The notes below the pieces were generated by a model. The model was not told the origin of the DNA, did not search any database, and saw only the letters and a program-made list of their open reading frames with translations. Shown here in pieces: positions 1-7,456 of a DNA stretch of 9,152 nt; the stretch's first letter is position 1, and each line of letters starts with the position of its first letter. The stretch is from assembly GCA_946482655.1 (NCBI GenBank), contig CAMLSA010000114.1:1-9152 (forward strand), read 5' to 3'. The stretch comes from an uncultured Sphingomonas sp. GTDB lineage: Bacteria; Pseudomonadota; Alphaproteobacteria; Sphingomonadales; Sphingomonadaceae. The position numbers were made by a program, and so were the translations under genes.

Positions 1-2
1 CA

Positions 3-74
3 GCCAACCTCTTCGTCCAAGACTTCATCTCCGACCAACCGCAAAAACCAGCGCTCACGATTGCCACGGTCTGA
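3..74 (+). CDS. possible 3' end of an unidentified gene
   Basis: Frame 3 is open from the left edge to a TGA at 72-74 and would encode the last 23 residues of a protein, ending in ...KPALTIATV. Third codon positions are mostly G or C and the residue composition looks normal (hydrophobic, Asp, Gln), unlike the Arg/Ser-rich reading of frame 1. This is what a true C-terminus would look like in this genome. The fragment is too short to identify, and frame 2 is also open, so the call rests on composition only. If real, it ends 36 bp upstream of rarD on the same strand. Confidence 0.4.
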   Translation, partial: ANLFVQDFISDQPQKPALTIATV

Positions 75-75
75 T

Positions 76-110
76 TTGCGTTTCGGGCTTCGCCGCCATA
101 GTCGGGGCTG
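76..110 (+). promoter_or_regulatory. putative rarD promoter, possibly leaderless
   Basis: TTGCGT at 76-81 begins exactly 35 bases before the A of the rarD ATG, where a -35 box would lie if transcription began at the start codon. The -10 is poor: CATAGT at 97-102 is the best match but leaves only a 15-base spacer. No convincing Shine-Dalgarno precedes the ATG, only GGGG at 104-107. The call is inferred mainly because the same arrangement recurs before marR, cobA and dnaB. Confidence 0.35.
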
Positions 111-1004
111 ATGTCCTCCGTCCGCATCGAAACGCGCCTCGGCATCATGATGGGGGCGGCCGCCTACACGATCTGGGGCGTGCTGCCGCTGTTCATCCGG
201 ATGCTCCATCCGATGACCCCGCCGGCCATCCTCTCGCATCGCATCGTCTGGTCGCTGGCGATCCTGGCGGGGCTCGCGTTGGCGCTGAAGCGCTGGGGCC
301 CCGGCCTCGCCGCGATCCGCAGGCCGCGCATCGCGCTCGCGCTGCTCTGCTCGACGGTGGCGATCGCGTGCAACTGGCTGCTCTACATCTACGCGGTCAA
401 TGGCGGCCACACCGTACAAGCGAGCCTCGGCTATTTCATCAATCCGCTCGTCAATGTCGTGCTCGGGCTCGTCTTCCTGCGCGAACGGCTCGGCAAGCTG
501 GAGATCGCCGCGCTCCTGCTTGCCGCGACCGGCGTGGCCGCGCTCGCGGCCGACCAGGGAACGATCCCCTATATTCCATTGGGTCTCGCCTTCAGCTTCG
601 GGCTCTATGGCCTGATCCGCAAGATGATCGGCCTTGGTCCGGTGGAGGGGCTGCTGGTCGAGACCGGCCTGCTCGCCCCCCTGGCGCTGTTCTGGCTGCT
701 GACCCAGCCGAACCTGCCCGCCGGCGGAGTCGCGCCACCCTTTTGGCTTCTGATGGCAAGCGGCCTGATCACCACCGTGCCGCTGCTGCTGTTCGCGGGC
801 GCGGCCAACCGGATGCGCTATTCGGAGCTGGGCCTGCTCCAATATATCGGCCCGACCCTGCAGCTGATCATCGCGGTCCAGCTGTTCGGCGAGCCGATGC
901 TGCCGATCTATCTGCTGGCCTTCGGCCTGATCTGGGCGGGCCTGATCGTCTATGTATTCGCGACCTGGCACCGCGGCCGGGTGACGCCGCCGATGCCCGA
1001 ATAG
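111..1004 (+). CDS. rarD: RarD protein, EamA/DMT-superfamily inner-membrane permease
   Basis: This is a 297-residue, very hydrophobic protein with about ten predicted membrane segments, the usual size and topology for the RarD branch of the drug/metabolite transporter superfamily. Recognisable RarD signatures are CNWLLYIYAVN (87-97), ASLGYFINPLVN (104-115), LGLAFSFGLYGLIRK (157-171), TTVPLL (221-226) and LGLLQYIGPTLQ (240-251). All closely resemble E. coli RarD as remembered. The two halves are the internally repeated EamA units of the family. It sits in the inner membrane and probably exports a small metabolite, but the substrate is not established for the family and the old chloramphenicol link is weak. 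The ATG at 111 is the only start giving the usual N-terminal extension; Met13 or Met14 would be alternatives. It ends 3 bp before the stop of the convergent ilvE gene and is probably monocistronic. Confidence 0.92.
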   Translation: MSSVRIETRLGIMMGAAAYTIWGVLPLFIRMLHPMTPPAILSHRIVWSLAILAGLALALKRWGPGLAAIRRPRIALALLCSTVAIACNWLLYIYAVNGGHTVQASLGYFINPLVNVVLGLVFLRERLGKLEIAALLLAATGVAALAADQGTIPYIPLGLAFSFGLYGLIRKMIGLGPVEGLLVETGLLAPLALFWLLTQPNLPAGGVAPPFWLLMASGLITTVPLLLFAGAANRMRYSELGLLQYIGPTLQLIIAVQLFGEPMLPIYLLAFGLIWAGLIVYVFATWHRGRVTPPMPE

Positions 1005-1007
1005 CGA

Positions 1008-1907
1008 TCAGAGCGACAGCCTGCCCCTCACCAGCTCCGAATAATCCTTCTGGATCTGTCGGGTGAGATCGCCCACCTCGAAATTCCACGGACCCGCCGC
1101 GCCCACCGGCACGACCTCGGCGGCCGAGCCGGTGAGAAAGAATTGCTCGAAACTCTCGAGCTCCTCGGGCCAGATCGCCCGCTCGATCACCTCGATGCCG
1201 CGGCGCCGGGCGAGCTTGATCACGGTCTGGCGCGTGATGCCGTTGAGGAAGCAATCGGGCGTGGGCGTATGGAGCACGCCCTCCTTGACGAAGAAGGCGT
1301 TCGCGCCGGTCGCCTCGGCGACCTGGCCGCGGTAGTCGAACATCAGCGCGTCCTGAAAGCCGCGCGCCTCGGCGTGGTGCTTCGACATGGTCGCGATCAT
1401 GTAAAGCCCGGCCGCCTTGGCCTGGACCGGGGCGGTGTACGGCGCCGGCCGCCGCCACGGCGCGATATCGAGCCGTAGCCCCCTCGCGCCCGGATCGAGA
1501 TAGGTGCCCCAATACCAGGTGGCGACCGCGAGATGCGGCTTGGTCCGCTGCGCCGAGACGCCCATCTGCTCCGAACCGCGCCACGCGACCGGGCGGACAT
1601 AGGCGTCCTTCAGGTCGTTCGCCCTCATCGTGTCGATGCAGGCCTGGTTGATCTGCTCGACCGACCAGGGAAGGCTGAAGCCCAGCATCTCGGCGCTGTC
1701 GCGCAGCCGTTGGCTGTGCCAGCTCAGTTCGAAGATGGTGCCGTCATAGGCGCGCACGCCTTCGAACACCGAGGAGGCATAGTGCATCGCATGGGTCAGG
1801 ACATGGACTTTGGCATCGCGCCAGGGAACCAGCCGGCCGTCGAGCCAGATAAAACCGTCGCGATCGTCGTAAGTCGGTTCCTCAGCCATATTCCCGCGCC
1901 CAAACAT
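1008..1907 (-). CDS. ilvE: branched-chain amino acid aminotransferase (class IV, PLP-dependent)
   Basis: The product has 299 residues from the chosen start. It is a fold-type IV PLP enzyme that interconverts Leu, Ile and Val with their 2-oxo acids using glutamate/2-oxoglutarate in the cytoplasm. Numbered from this start, the N-terminal signature VHVLTHAMHYASSVFEG lies at 34-50. The PLP-binding Lys154 sits in QAKAAG, matching the TAAKAGGNY context of E. coli IlvE. EATGAN (Glu188) and LNGITRQTVI (211-220) follow in the usual order. The ATG at 1907 has AGGA five bases upstream and falls after a TTGACG -35 box. The longer ATG at 1943 would lie inside that promoter. ATG 1889 is a possible shorter start without a good ribosome site. 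D-amino-acid transaminase or aminodeoxychorismate lyase share the fold, but the N-terminal motif favours IlvE. The gene is divergent from marR and convergent with rarD. Confidence 0.9.
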   Translation of the reverse strand: MFGRGNMAEEPTYDDRDGFIWLDGRLVPWRDAKVHVLTHAMHYASSVFEGVRAYDGTIFELSWHSQRLRDSAEMLGFSLPWSVEQINQACIDTMRANDLKDAYVRPVAWRGSEQMGVSAQRTKPHLAVATWYWGTYLDPGARGLRLDIAPWRRPAPYTAPVQAKAAGLYMIATMSKHHAEARGFQDALMFDYRGQVAEATGANAFFVKEGVLHTPTPDCFLNGITRQTVIKLARRRGIEVIERAIWPEELESFEQFFLTGSAAEVVPVGAAGPWNFEVGDLTRQIQKDYSELVRGRLSL

Positions 1908-1954
1908 GATTCCTGTGTTGCGTTCGCTTAAGCGGGCTGGCAATTTACGTCAAC
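1908..1954. promoter_or_regulatory. divergent ilvE/marR promoter with central palindrome
   Basis: Only 47 bp separate the two starts. On the minus strand TTGACG (1953-1948) is a good -35 for ilvE; 17 bases on, the -10 (TAAGCG, 1930-1925) is weak. On the plus strand TTGCGT (1918-1923) with a 17-base spacer leads to CAATTT (1941-1946), which would start marR mRNA at or next to its ATG. The perfect 10-bp palindrome CGCTTAAGCG (1925-1934) overlies the ilvE -10 and the marR spacer. It is flanked by TTGC (1918-1921) and GCAA (1940-1943), almost concentric. A MarR dimer bound here could control both genes; this is inference. Confidence 0.5.
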
Positions 1955-2464
1955 ATGGCTGTCCAAAATTCTCCCGATCCGTTCCGCAGCGCCTCGCCGC
2001 TGTTCCTGCGCGAACCGGAAATCCGCCGCGGTGTCGAGCTGCTCTATTTCGGCTATAGCCATCTCTATCGCGGGATCGACGAGGGGCTGGCCAGGCAAGG
2101 CCTTGGCCGCGCCCATCATCGCTCGCTCTATTTCATCGCGCGCAATCCCGACATCATGGTGAGCGAGCTGCTCCGCATCCTCGCCATCACCAAGCAGTCG
2201 CTCGGCCGCGTCCTCAACGAGCTGACCGAGCGCGGCCTGATCGAGATCCGCCCCGGTCACGAGGATCGCCGCCAGCGGCTGCTGCGCGTCACCCCGGCCG
2301 GCGCCGAGCTCGAAAGCGCGCTGTTCGAGGCATTGCGCGAACGCCTCTCGACCGCTTATGCCCAAGCCGGGCAAAATGCGGTGACGGGCTTCTGGGCGGT
2401 GCTCGAGGGTCTGGTCCCCCCCGAGGAGAAGCCGCGCATGGCGCATGCCCGCAAACCGGGGTGA
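1955..2464 (+). CDS. MarR-family winged-helix transcriptional regulator
   Basis: The 169-residue protein has the MarR layout: a helical dimerisation region (about 20-60), then a winged helix. The second HTH helix is around VSELLRILAI (69-78), the recognition helix around TKQSLGRVLNELTERGL (79-95), and the wing IRPGHEDRRQRLLRVTPAG (98-116) carries the Asp-Arg-Arg typical of MarR wings. A C-terminal helical segment follows. It contains no cysteine, so it cannot sense oxidants as OhrR does; a small-molecule ligand is more likely. It is divergent from ilvE, and a peroxidase gene follows 16 bp after its stop. MarR regulators next to ilvE are a recurrent alphaproteobacterial arrangement (PetP-like), which I recall rather than can verify. 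The ATG at 1955 lacks a Shine-Dalgarno sequence and may be translated from a leaderless mRNA. Confidence 0.88.
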   Translation: MAVQNSPDPFRSASPLFLREPEIRRGVELLYFGYSHLYRGIDEGLARQGLGRAHHRSLYFIARNPDIMVSELLRILAITKQSLGRVLNELTERGLIEIRPGHEDRRQRLLRVTPAGAELESALFEALRERLSTAYAQAGQNAVTGFWAVLEGLVPPEEKPRMAHARKPG

Positions 2465-2480
2465 TGCCAGGGGTGAGAGC

Positions 2481-2969
2481 ATGAGCGCGATCTATGATTT
2501 CAAGGCCAGGGCGATCGACGGCAGCGAGGTCTCGCTCGGCGACTACCGCGGCAAGGTGCTGCTGATCGTCAACACCGCGAGCAAATGCGGCTTCACGCCG
2601 CAATATGAAGGGCTGGAGATGCTGCACGAGCAGCTTTCCGGCAAGGGGCTCGTCGTTCTGGGCTTCCCGTGCAACCAGTTCGGCGGGCAGGAGCCGGGCG
2701 ACGAGGCCGAGATCCAGAGCTTCTGCACGACCACCTATGCCGTGAAATTCCCGATGTTCTCAAAGATCGAGGTCAACGGCGCCAACGCCCACCCGCTCTA
2801 CGCCTGGCTCAAGAGCCACGCCAAGGGCATCCTCGGCACCGAGGGGATCAAGTGGAACTTCACCAAATTCCTGATCGACAAGCAGGGCAACATCGTCTGC
2901 CGTTACGCGCCGACGACCAAGCCCGAGGCGATCAGGGGCGATATCGAGGAATTGCTGGAGGTGGCGTGA
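2481..2969 (+). CDS. glutathione peroxidase family protein (Cys-type, probably thioredoxin-dependent)
   Basis: The 162-residue, thioredoxin-fold enzyme reduces H2O2 and organic hydroperoxides. The active-site set is complete: peroxidatic Cys36 in NTASKCGFTPQY (where animal enzymes have selenocysteine), Gln70 in FPCNQFGGQEPG (62-73), and Trp125-Asn126 in IKWNFTKFLID. Cys82 in SFCTTTY matches the resolving cysteine of yeast Gpx3 (Cys36/Cys82), so an intramolecular disulfide recycled by thioredoxin is more likely than true glutathione dependence. It is a short BtuE-like form without a signal peptide, hence cytoplasmic. The ATG at 2481 is preceded by AGGGG (2469-2473) at good spacing; an in-frame upstream ATG at 2445 lies inside marR and is unlikely. 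Its position 16 bp behind marR suggests cotranscription. Confidence 0.93.
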   Translation: MSAIYDFKARAIDGSEVSLGDYRGKVLLIVNTASKCGFTPQYEGLEMLHEQLSGKGLVVLGFPCNQFGGQEPGDEAEIQSFCTTTYAVKFPMFSKIEVNGANAHPLYAWLKSHAKGILGTEGIKWNFTKFLIDKQGNIVCRYAPTTKPEAIRGDIEELLEVA

Positions 2970-3000
2970 GGGGACGGTGAAGGGGGCAGGCTGATTTGCG

Positions 3001-3041
3001 CCCTAATTATCGCCGTTCAGCCGTGAAATCGATAATCCGGG
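3001..3041. repeat. 41-bp dyad-symmetric element (interrupted hairpin)
   Basis: The element reads outwards from a GCCG loop (3020-3023). TTCA/TGAA pairs at 3016-3019 and 3024-3027. A small internal loop follows, then ATTATCG/CGATAAT (3006-3012 and 3030-3036), a 2x2 internal loop, and CCC/GGG (3001-3003 and 3039-3041). All arms share one centre near 3021. It lies 31 bp after the peroxidase stop and 39 bp before the next start. The core is unusually AT-rich for this genome. No T-run follows, so an intrinsic terminator is not obvious; an operator or RNA stability hairpin is equally possible. Confidence 0.5.
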
Positions 3042-3080
3042 AAGCTGCAGCACGTTAAGGTTAGGCGCCGGAGCGAAGAA

Positions 3081-3281
3081 ATGCAAAACCAAGCAAACAA
3101 CCCCAGGCAACCGGAAATCCTGGCGAACGCCCGCCGCTGCGGAGCACACACCCGCTCGGGCGCGCCTTGCCGTTCGCCGGCGGTGAACGGCAATCGGCGA
3201 TGCCGGATACACGGCGGCAAGGGCAGCGGCGCGCCGCGCGGCCATCGCAACGCCTGGAAGCAGGGTGCGCGCTCCGCCTGA
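3081..3281 (+). CDS. small HGG-motif Cys/His protein, function unknown
   Basis: A 66-residue basic protein. Cys20, Cys30, Cys41 and His44 (C-x9-C-x10-C-x2-H) precede HGGKGSGAPRGHRNAWKQG (44-62). The pattern CGAxTRxGxPC...CRxHGG followed by GAPxGxxNAxxxG is a recurring small-protein family in alphaproteobacteria and their phages, annotated as HGG-domain protein or sometimes, without good evidence, as a glucan biosynthesis protein. The Cys/His spacing would allow a single zinc or metal site, and the basic tail could bind nucleic acid; both are inference. GGAG at 3070-3073, seven bases before the ATG, is a good ribosome site and supports this start. It has no obvious operon partner: 111 bp separate it from the peroxidase stop and about 270 bp from cobA. 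Confidence 0.75.
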   Translation: MQNQANNPRQPEILANARRCGAHTRSGAPCRSPAVNGNRRCRIHGGKGSGAPRGHRNAWKQGARSA

Positions 3282-3406
3282 ACGACGGCGATCGCGCGCT
3301 ATCTGCGCACGACGCGAACAACCCCATGCGCCCGGAAAAGGCGGTGGGAATGGCGTCGAAATCGTCGCGCCTAGAATTATGGGTCGAGGCGGCGTGAGAG
3401 CGCGCA

Positions 3407-3461
3407 GGCCTCCCGAGGCTCCGGCCGCCGGAATGACGCCCTGGGCACAGAAAAAGCCCGG
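3407..3461 (+). other. cluster of three GC-rich hairpins in the HGG gene-cobA intergenic region
   Basis: The intergenic stretch 3282-3549 contains no convincing gene. Within it three potential stem-loops follow one another: GCCTCCCGAGGC (3408-3419), TCCGGCCGCCGGA (3420-3432), and CTGGGC (3441-3446) pairing with GCCCGG (3456-3461) around an A-rich nine-base loop. None is followed by a T-run on the plus strand. They could end transcription of the small upstream gene with help from Rho, or belong to an RNA leader if the cobA promoter lies further upstream. I could not match them to a known riboswitch; no SAM-II or cobalamin-box signature was seen. Confidence 0.3.
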
Positions 3462-3473
3462 TTCGCTAAGTCG

Positions 3474-3522
3474 TTGCGCAAAGAAATCTTGGCCCTCCCC
3501 CAAACATCCTTGATTTGCGCAT
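3474..3522 (+). promoter_or_regulatory. putative operator/promoter of the sulfur-assimilation operon
   Basis: TTGCGCAA (3474-3481) is a perfect 8-bp palindrome. TTGCGCAT (3515-3522) repeats it with one change. Their TGCGCA cores are 41 bp apart, close to four helical turns, and TGCGCAAA/TTTGCGCA form a perfect inverted repeat around the gap. The second copy begins 35 bases before the ATG at 3550, where a -35 box would lie for a leaderless start. A regulator bound to both copies could control the operon, but no regulator is encoded next to it, and the -10 region (CATTTG, near 3538-3543) is weak. Confidence 0.35.
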
Positions 3523-3549
3523 TGCGGCACCAGAGGCCATTTGGCTGGC

Positions 3550-4347
3550 ATGGCATCCTTGCTCGATCCCGAAGCCCGTGGGCGCGTCATCCTGGTGGGC
3601 GCCGGTCCCGGCGATCCCGGCCTGCTGACCCTGCGCGCGGTCGAGGCGTTGCGCGCGGCCGATGTCGTCGTCCATGACGGCCTGATCGACATGCGCGTGC
3701 TCGACCATGCGCCGCCGGCCGCACAGCGCATCTCGGTCGCCAAGCAGCGCGATCGCCACACGCTTCCGCAAGCGGCGATCAACGCGCTGATCGTCGCCCA
3801 TGTGAAGGCCGGATCGGTGGTCGTGCGCCTCAAGGGCGGCGACCCGTTCGTGTTCGGCCGCGGCGGCGAGGAAGTCGAGGCGGTGCGCGAAGCGGGGTTG
3901 CCGGTGGAGGTGATTCCCGGGGTCAGCTCGGCGCTCGGCTGCGCCGCCGAGGCGATGCTGCCGCTGACCCATCGCGACTGGTCGAGCGCGGTGAGCTTCG
4001 TCGCGGGCACCTGCAAGGGCCTCAGCGAACAGAATTGGGCGGGCCTCGCCGGCCAGGGCCGCACCCTCGTCATCTATATGGGCGTCACCTGCTCGGCGGC
4101 GATCGCCGACAAGCTGATGGCCGATGGCGTCGCTCCCGACATGCCGGTGGCGGTGCTCGAGCGCGGCACCTTCGAAGGTTCGCGCGCGATGCGCACCTTG
4201 CTCGCAGATCTCGGCGACATGATCGCGCGCGAGAAGGTGGTGAGTCCCGCGATCATCGTCGTCGGCGAGGTCGTGCTGCTGTCCGACGCCGACAACCGCC
4301 TCAAGGGGTTCGCGGCTCAAGCCGAAACGATGAAAGACGAAGCGTGA
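3550..4347 (+). CDS. cobA: uroporphyrinogen-III C-methyltransferase (SUMT)
   Basis: The 265-residue enzyme transfers two methyl groups from SAM to uroporphyrinogen III, making precorrin-2 for siroheme or cobalamin. Family motifs occur in order: VGAGPGDPGLLTLRA (16-30), HDGLI (42-46), RLKGGDPFVFGRGGEE (93-108), GVSSALG (124-130), LTHRD (139-143) and YMG (176-178). It is the stand-alone methyltransferase. The dehydrogenase/ferrochelatase half found in enterobacterial CysG is absent, so siroheme must be finished by an enzyme encoded elsewhere. As first gene of an operon with sulfite reductase, its role here is very likely siroheme supply for CysI. The ATG at 3550 fits a TTGCG box 35 bases upstream. 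An in-frame TTG at 3541 has AGAGG (3532-3536) four bases before it and would add three residues. The stop overlaps the next start by 4 bp. Confidence 0.93.
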   Translation: MASLLDPEARGRVILVGAGPGDPGLLTLRAVEALRAADVVVHDGLIDMRVLDHAPPAAQRISVAKQRDRHTLPQAAINALIVAHVKAGSVVVRLKGGDPFVFGRGGEEVEAVREAGLPVEVIPGVSSALGCAAEAMLPLTHRDWSSAVSFVAGTCKGLSEQNWAGLAGQGRTLVIYMGVTCSAAIADKLMADGVAPDMPVAVLERGTFEGSRAMRTLLADLGDMIAREKVVSPAIIVVGEVVLLSDADNRLKGFAAQAETMKDEA

Positions 4348-4640
4348 AGATTTTGACGGGCAATGATCTGGTGACGGGGGATGTCGTCTGGTGGACCGGC
4401 GAGGGCTGGTCGCGCCATGTCGAGCACGCGGTCGACGTCGACAACCAGGGCGAGGCGATCCTCGCGCGCGAGGAAGCCGCGCGCCGCGTAAACGCGTCCT
4501 ATGTGATCCAGGCCGAGATGACCGACAAGGGCCCGCGACCCCTCCACATCAAGGACCGCATCCGCGCGATCGGGCCGACGGTGCGGACCGACTTGGGCCT
4601 CAAACCTGCCGATCCCGCGATCGGCGACTGGGTGATCTGA
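4344..4640 (+). CDS. DUF2849 protein of the sulfite reductase operon
   Basis: The 98-residue protein starts at a GTG that overlaps the cobA stop in GTGA (4344-4347), so translation is probably coupled; no strong Shine-Dalgarno is visible. The N-terminus KILTGNDLVTGDVVWWT and the ARxxxAARRVNASYVIQAE region resemble the DUF2849 family, which is found almost only beside cysI in alphaproteobacteria. It is small and soluble, with no signal peptide, membrane segment or cysteine, so it is unlikely to carry a redox centre itself. Biochemical function is unknown to me. From context it may assist siroheme or sulfite reductase assembly, or act as a regulator; these are guesses. The next gene begins one base after its stop. 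Confidence 0.82.
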   Translation: MKILTGNDLVTGDVVWWTGEGWSRHVEHAVDVDNQGEAILAREEAARRVNASYVIQAEMTDKGPRPLHIKDRIRAIGPTVRTDLGLKPADPAIGDWVI

Positions 4641-4641
4641 C

Positions 4642-6268
<1,627 letters not shown>

Positions 6269-6276
<8 letters not shown>

Positions 6277-6694
6277 CCTGATCCGTTTCCGCGACGACGA
6301 AAGCCATGAGGAGCCCGCCGTCACGCTCGACGCCTTTCTCGGGCAGTCGAACGCCACCGCCGTGCGCCTCGAACCCACCGACGATCCGCGGCAGCTGATC
6401 CCGCATCTCGACCGGCTGTCGCTGATAGAGGTGTCCTTTCCGAAGTTCCGCGACGGTCGCGGCTATTCGACCGGCAGCATCCTGCGCGAGGCCGGGTACA
6501 AGGGCGAGCTGCGCGCCGCCGGGGACGTGCTGGTCGACCAAATCGGGCCGATGAGGCGCTGCGGCTTCGACGCCTTCCTGACCGAGGTCGAGATCGATCG
6601 CGAGACGCTCGACAAGCTGCTCAACCTGCACAGCGGCGTCTACCAGAAGACCGTCGACGGGCGTCCGCCAATCTGGGCGCTGCGGCATGGTTGA
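6269..6694 (+). CDS. DUF934 protein, probable accessory factor in sulfite reduction
   Basis: The 141-residue soluble protein carries the DUF934 signature: FPKFRDGRGYS (57-67), then REAGYKGELRAAGDVLVDQ (73-91) and RCGFDAF (97-103). Family members are annotated as oxidoreductases probably involved in sulfite reduction and nearly always neighbour cysI or cysH in proteobacteria that lack cysJ. The biochemical role is not established. There is one cysteine, Cys98, in the conserved RCGFDAF motif, too few for an iron-sulfur cluster on its own. The start overlaps cysI by 8 bp (ATGGGTGA) and has an excellent ribosome site. The 3' end overlaps cysH by 8 bp (ATGGTTGA), so it should be made together with both enzymes. 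Confidence 0.88.
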
Positions 6695-7448
6695 GACGGC
6701 CCGCCGCATCGACCGGATCGACACCGCGCGCTTCACGGCGGCCGACGTCGCGCGCCTCAACGCGCGCTTCGAGGGGGTCGGCACCCAGGCGATGCTCGAG
6801 GCCGTGCTCAAGGGGAAGCTGCTCGGCGCGGTTGCGGCGGTCTCCTCCTTCGGGGCCGAATCGGCGGTGCTGCTCGATCTGGTCGCCCAGGTCGATCCTG
6901 CGACCCCCGTGCTGTTCCTCGAGACCGGCAAGATGTTCGTCGAGACCCTCGACTATCGCGACATGCTGATCGAACAACTCGGGCTGACCGGCGTGCGCAA
7001 CATCACCCCCGATCCGGCCGCGATCGAGGCGAAGGATGCGACCGGCCTGCGCTGGTCCTACGATCCCGACGGCTGCTGCGAGATCCGCAAGGTGCTGCCG
7101 CTGGCGCGCGCGATGAAGGAGTTCGACGCCTCGATCACCGGCCGCAAGGCGTTCCAGGCATCGACCCGCTCGGCGATCCCGCGCTTCGAGCTCGACGGCG
7201 ACCGCATCAAGTTCAATCCGCTCGCCGACTGGACCAAAGCCGATCTTGACGCCTGGTTCGACGCGCGCGGCCTGCCGCGCCACCCGCTCGAGGCCGAGGG
7301 CTATCTCTCGATCGGCTGCGCGCCGTGCACCAGCGTGGTCAAGGCCGGCGAGGACCCGCGGGCGGGGCGCTGGCGCGGCTGGGACAAGGTGGAATGCGGC
7401 ATCCATGGCGAACCCATCGTCCGTCCAGGGGAAGAGCCGGTCTTCTGA
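6687..7448 (+). CDS. cysH: assimilatory adenylyl-sulfate (APS) reductase, 4Fe-4S type
   Basis: The 253-residue protein of the PAPS/APS reductase family reduces activated sulfate to sulfite using thioredoxin. The nucleotide-binding loop SSFGAESA is at 53-60 and LETGKMF at 78-84. Cys130-Cys131 in CCEIRKVLPL and Cys211-x2-Cys214 in CAPC are the four ligands that mark the 4Fe-4S enzymes, which use APS directly, unlike E. coli CysH, which needs PAPS and has no cluster. The catalytic Cys237 sits in the C-terminal ECGIH motif. Substrate choice is inferred from this cysteine pattern. An APS kinase would then not be required for this route. It is last in the operon, overlapping DUF934 by 8 bp, and ends 27 bp from the convergent dnaB stop. 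Confidence 0.93.
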   Translation: MVETARRIDRIDTARFTAADVARLNARFEGVGTQAMLEAVLKGKLLGAVAAVSSFGAESAVLLDLVAQVDPATPVLFLETGKMFVETLDYRDMLIEQLGLTGVRNITPDPAAIEAKDATGLRWSYDPDGCCEIRKVLPLARAMKEFDASITGRKAFQASTRSAIPRFELDGDRIKFNPLADWTKADLDAWFDARGLPRHPLEAEGYLSIGCAPCTSVVKAGEDPRAGRWRGWDKVECGIHGEPIVRPGEEPVF

Positions 7449-7456
7449 GCCGGCAA

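Noticed and set aside
868..1584. Minus-strand frame of about 238 codons within ilvE and rarD
   Set aside because: It is Arg/Gly-rich and out of frame with ilvE, which has intact catalytic residues.
1908..1943. Longer ilvE start at 1943
   Set aside because: It lies inside the proposed -35/-10 spacer, whereas the ATG at 1907 has AGGA at good spacing.
72..3519. TGATTTGCG occurring three times (72-80, 2992-3000, 3511-3519) as a dispersed repeat
   Set aside because: Nine-base repeats are expected by chance in 9 kb. The TTGCG part at fixed distance from start codons is reported separately as a promoter pattern.
3282..3549. Riboswitch upstream of cobA/cysI
   Set aside because: No SAM-II, SAM-I or cobalamin-box consensus could be recognised; only simple hairpins were found.
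3003..4320. Two overlapping long minus-strand frames across the intergenic region and cobA
   Set aside because: They are antisense to cobA, which has complete SUMT motifs; their composition is Arg/Ala/Ser-rich shadow sequence.
4035..4343. In-frame upstream extension of the DUF2849 gene
   Set aside because: It overlaps cobA extensively, is Arg-rich, and the family begins at the GTG at 4344.
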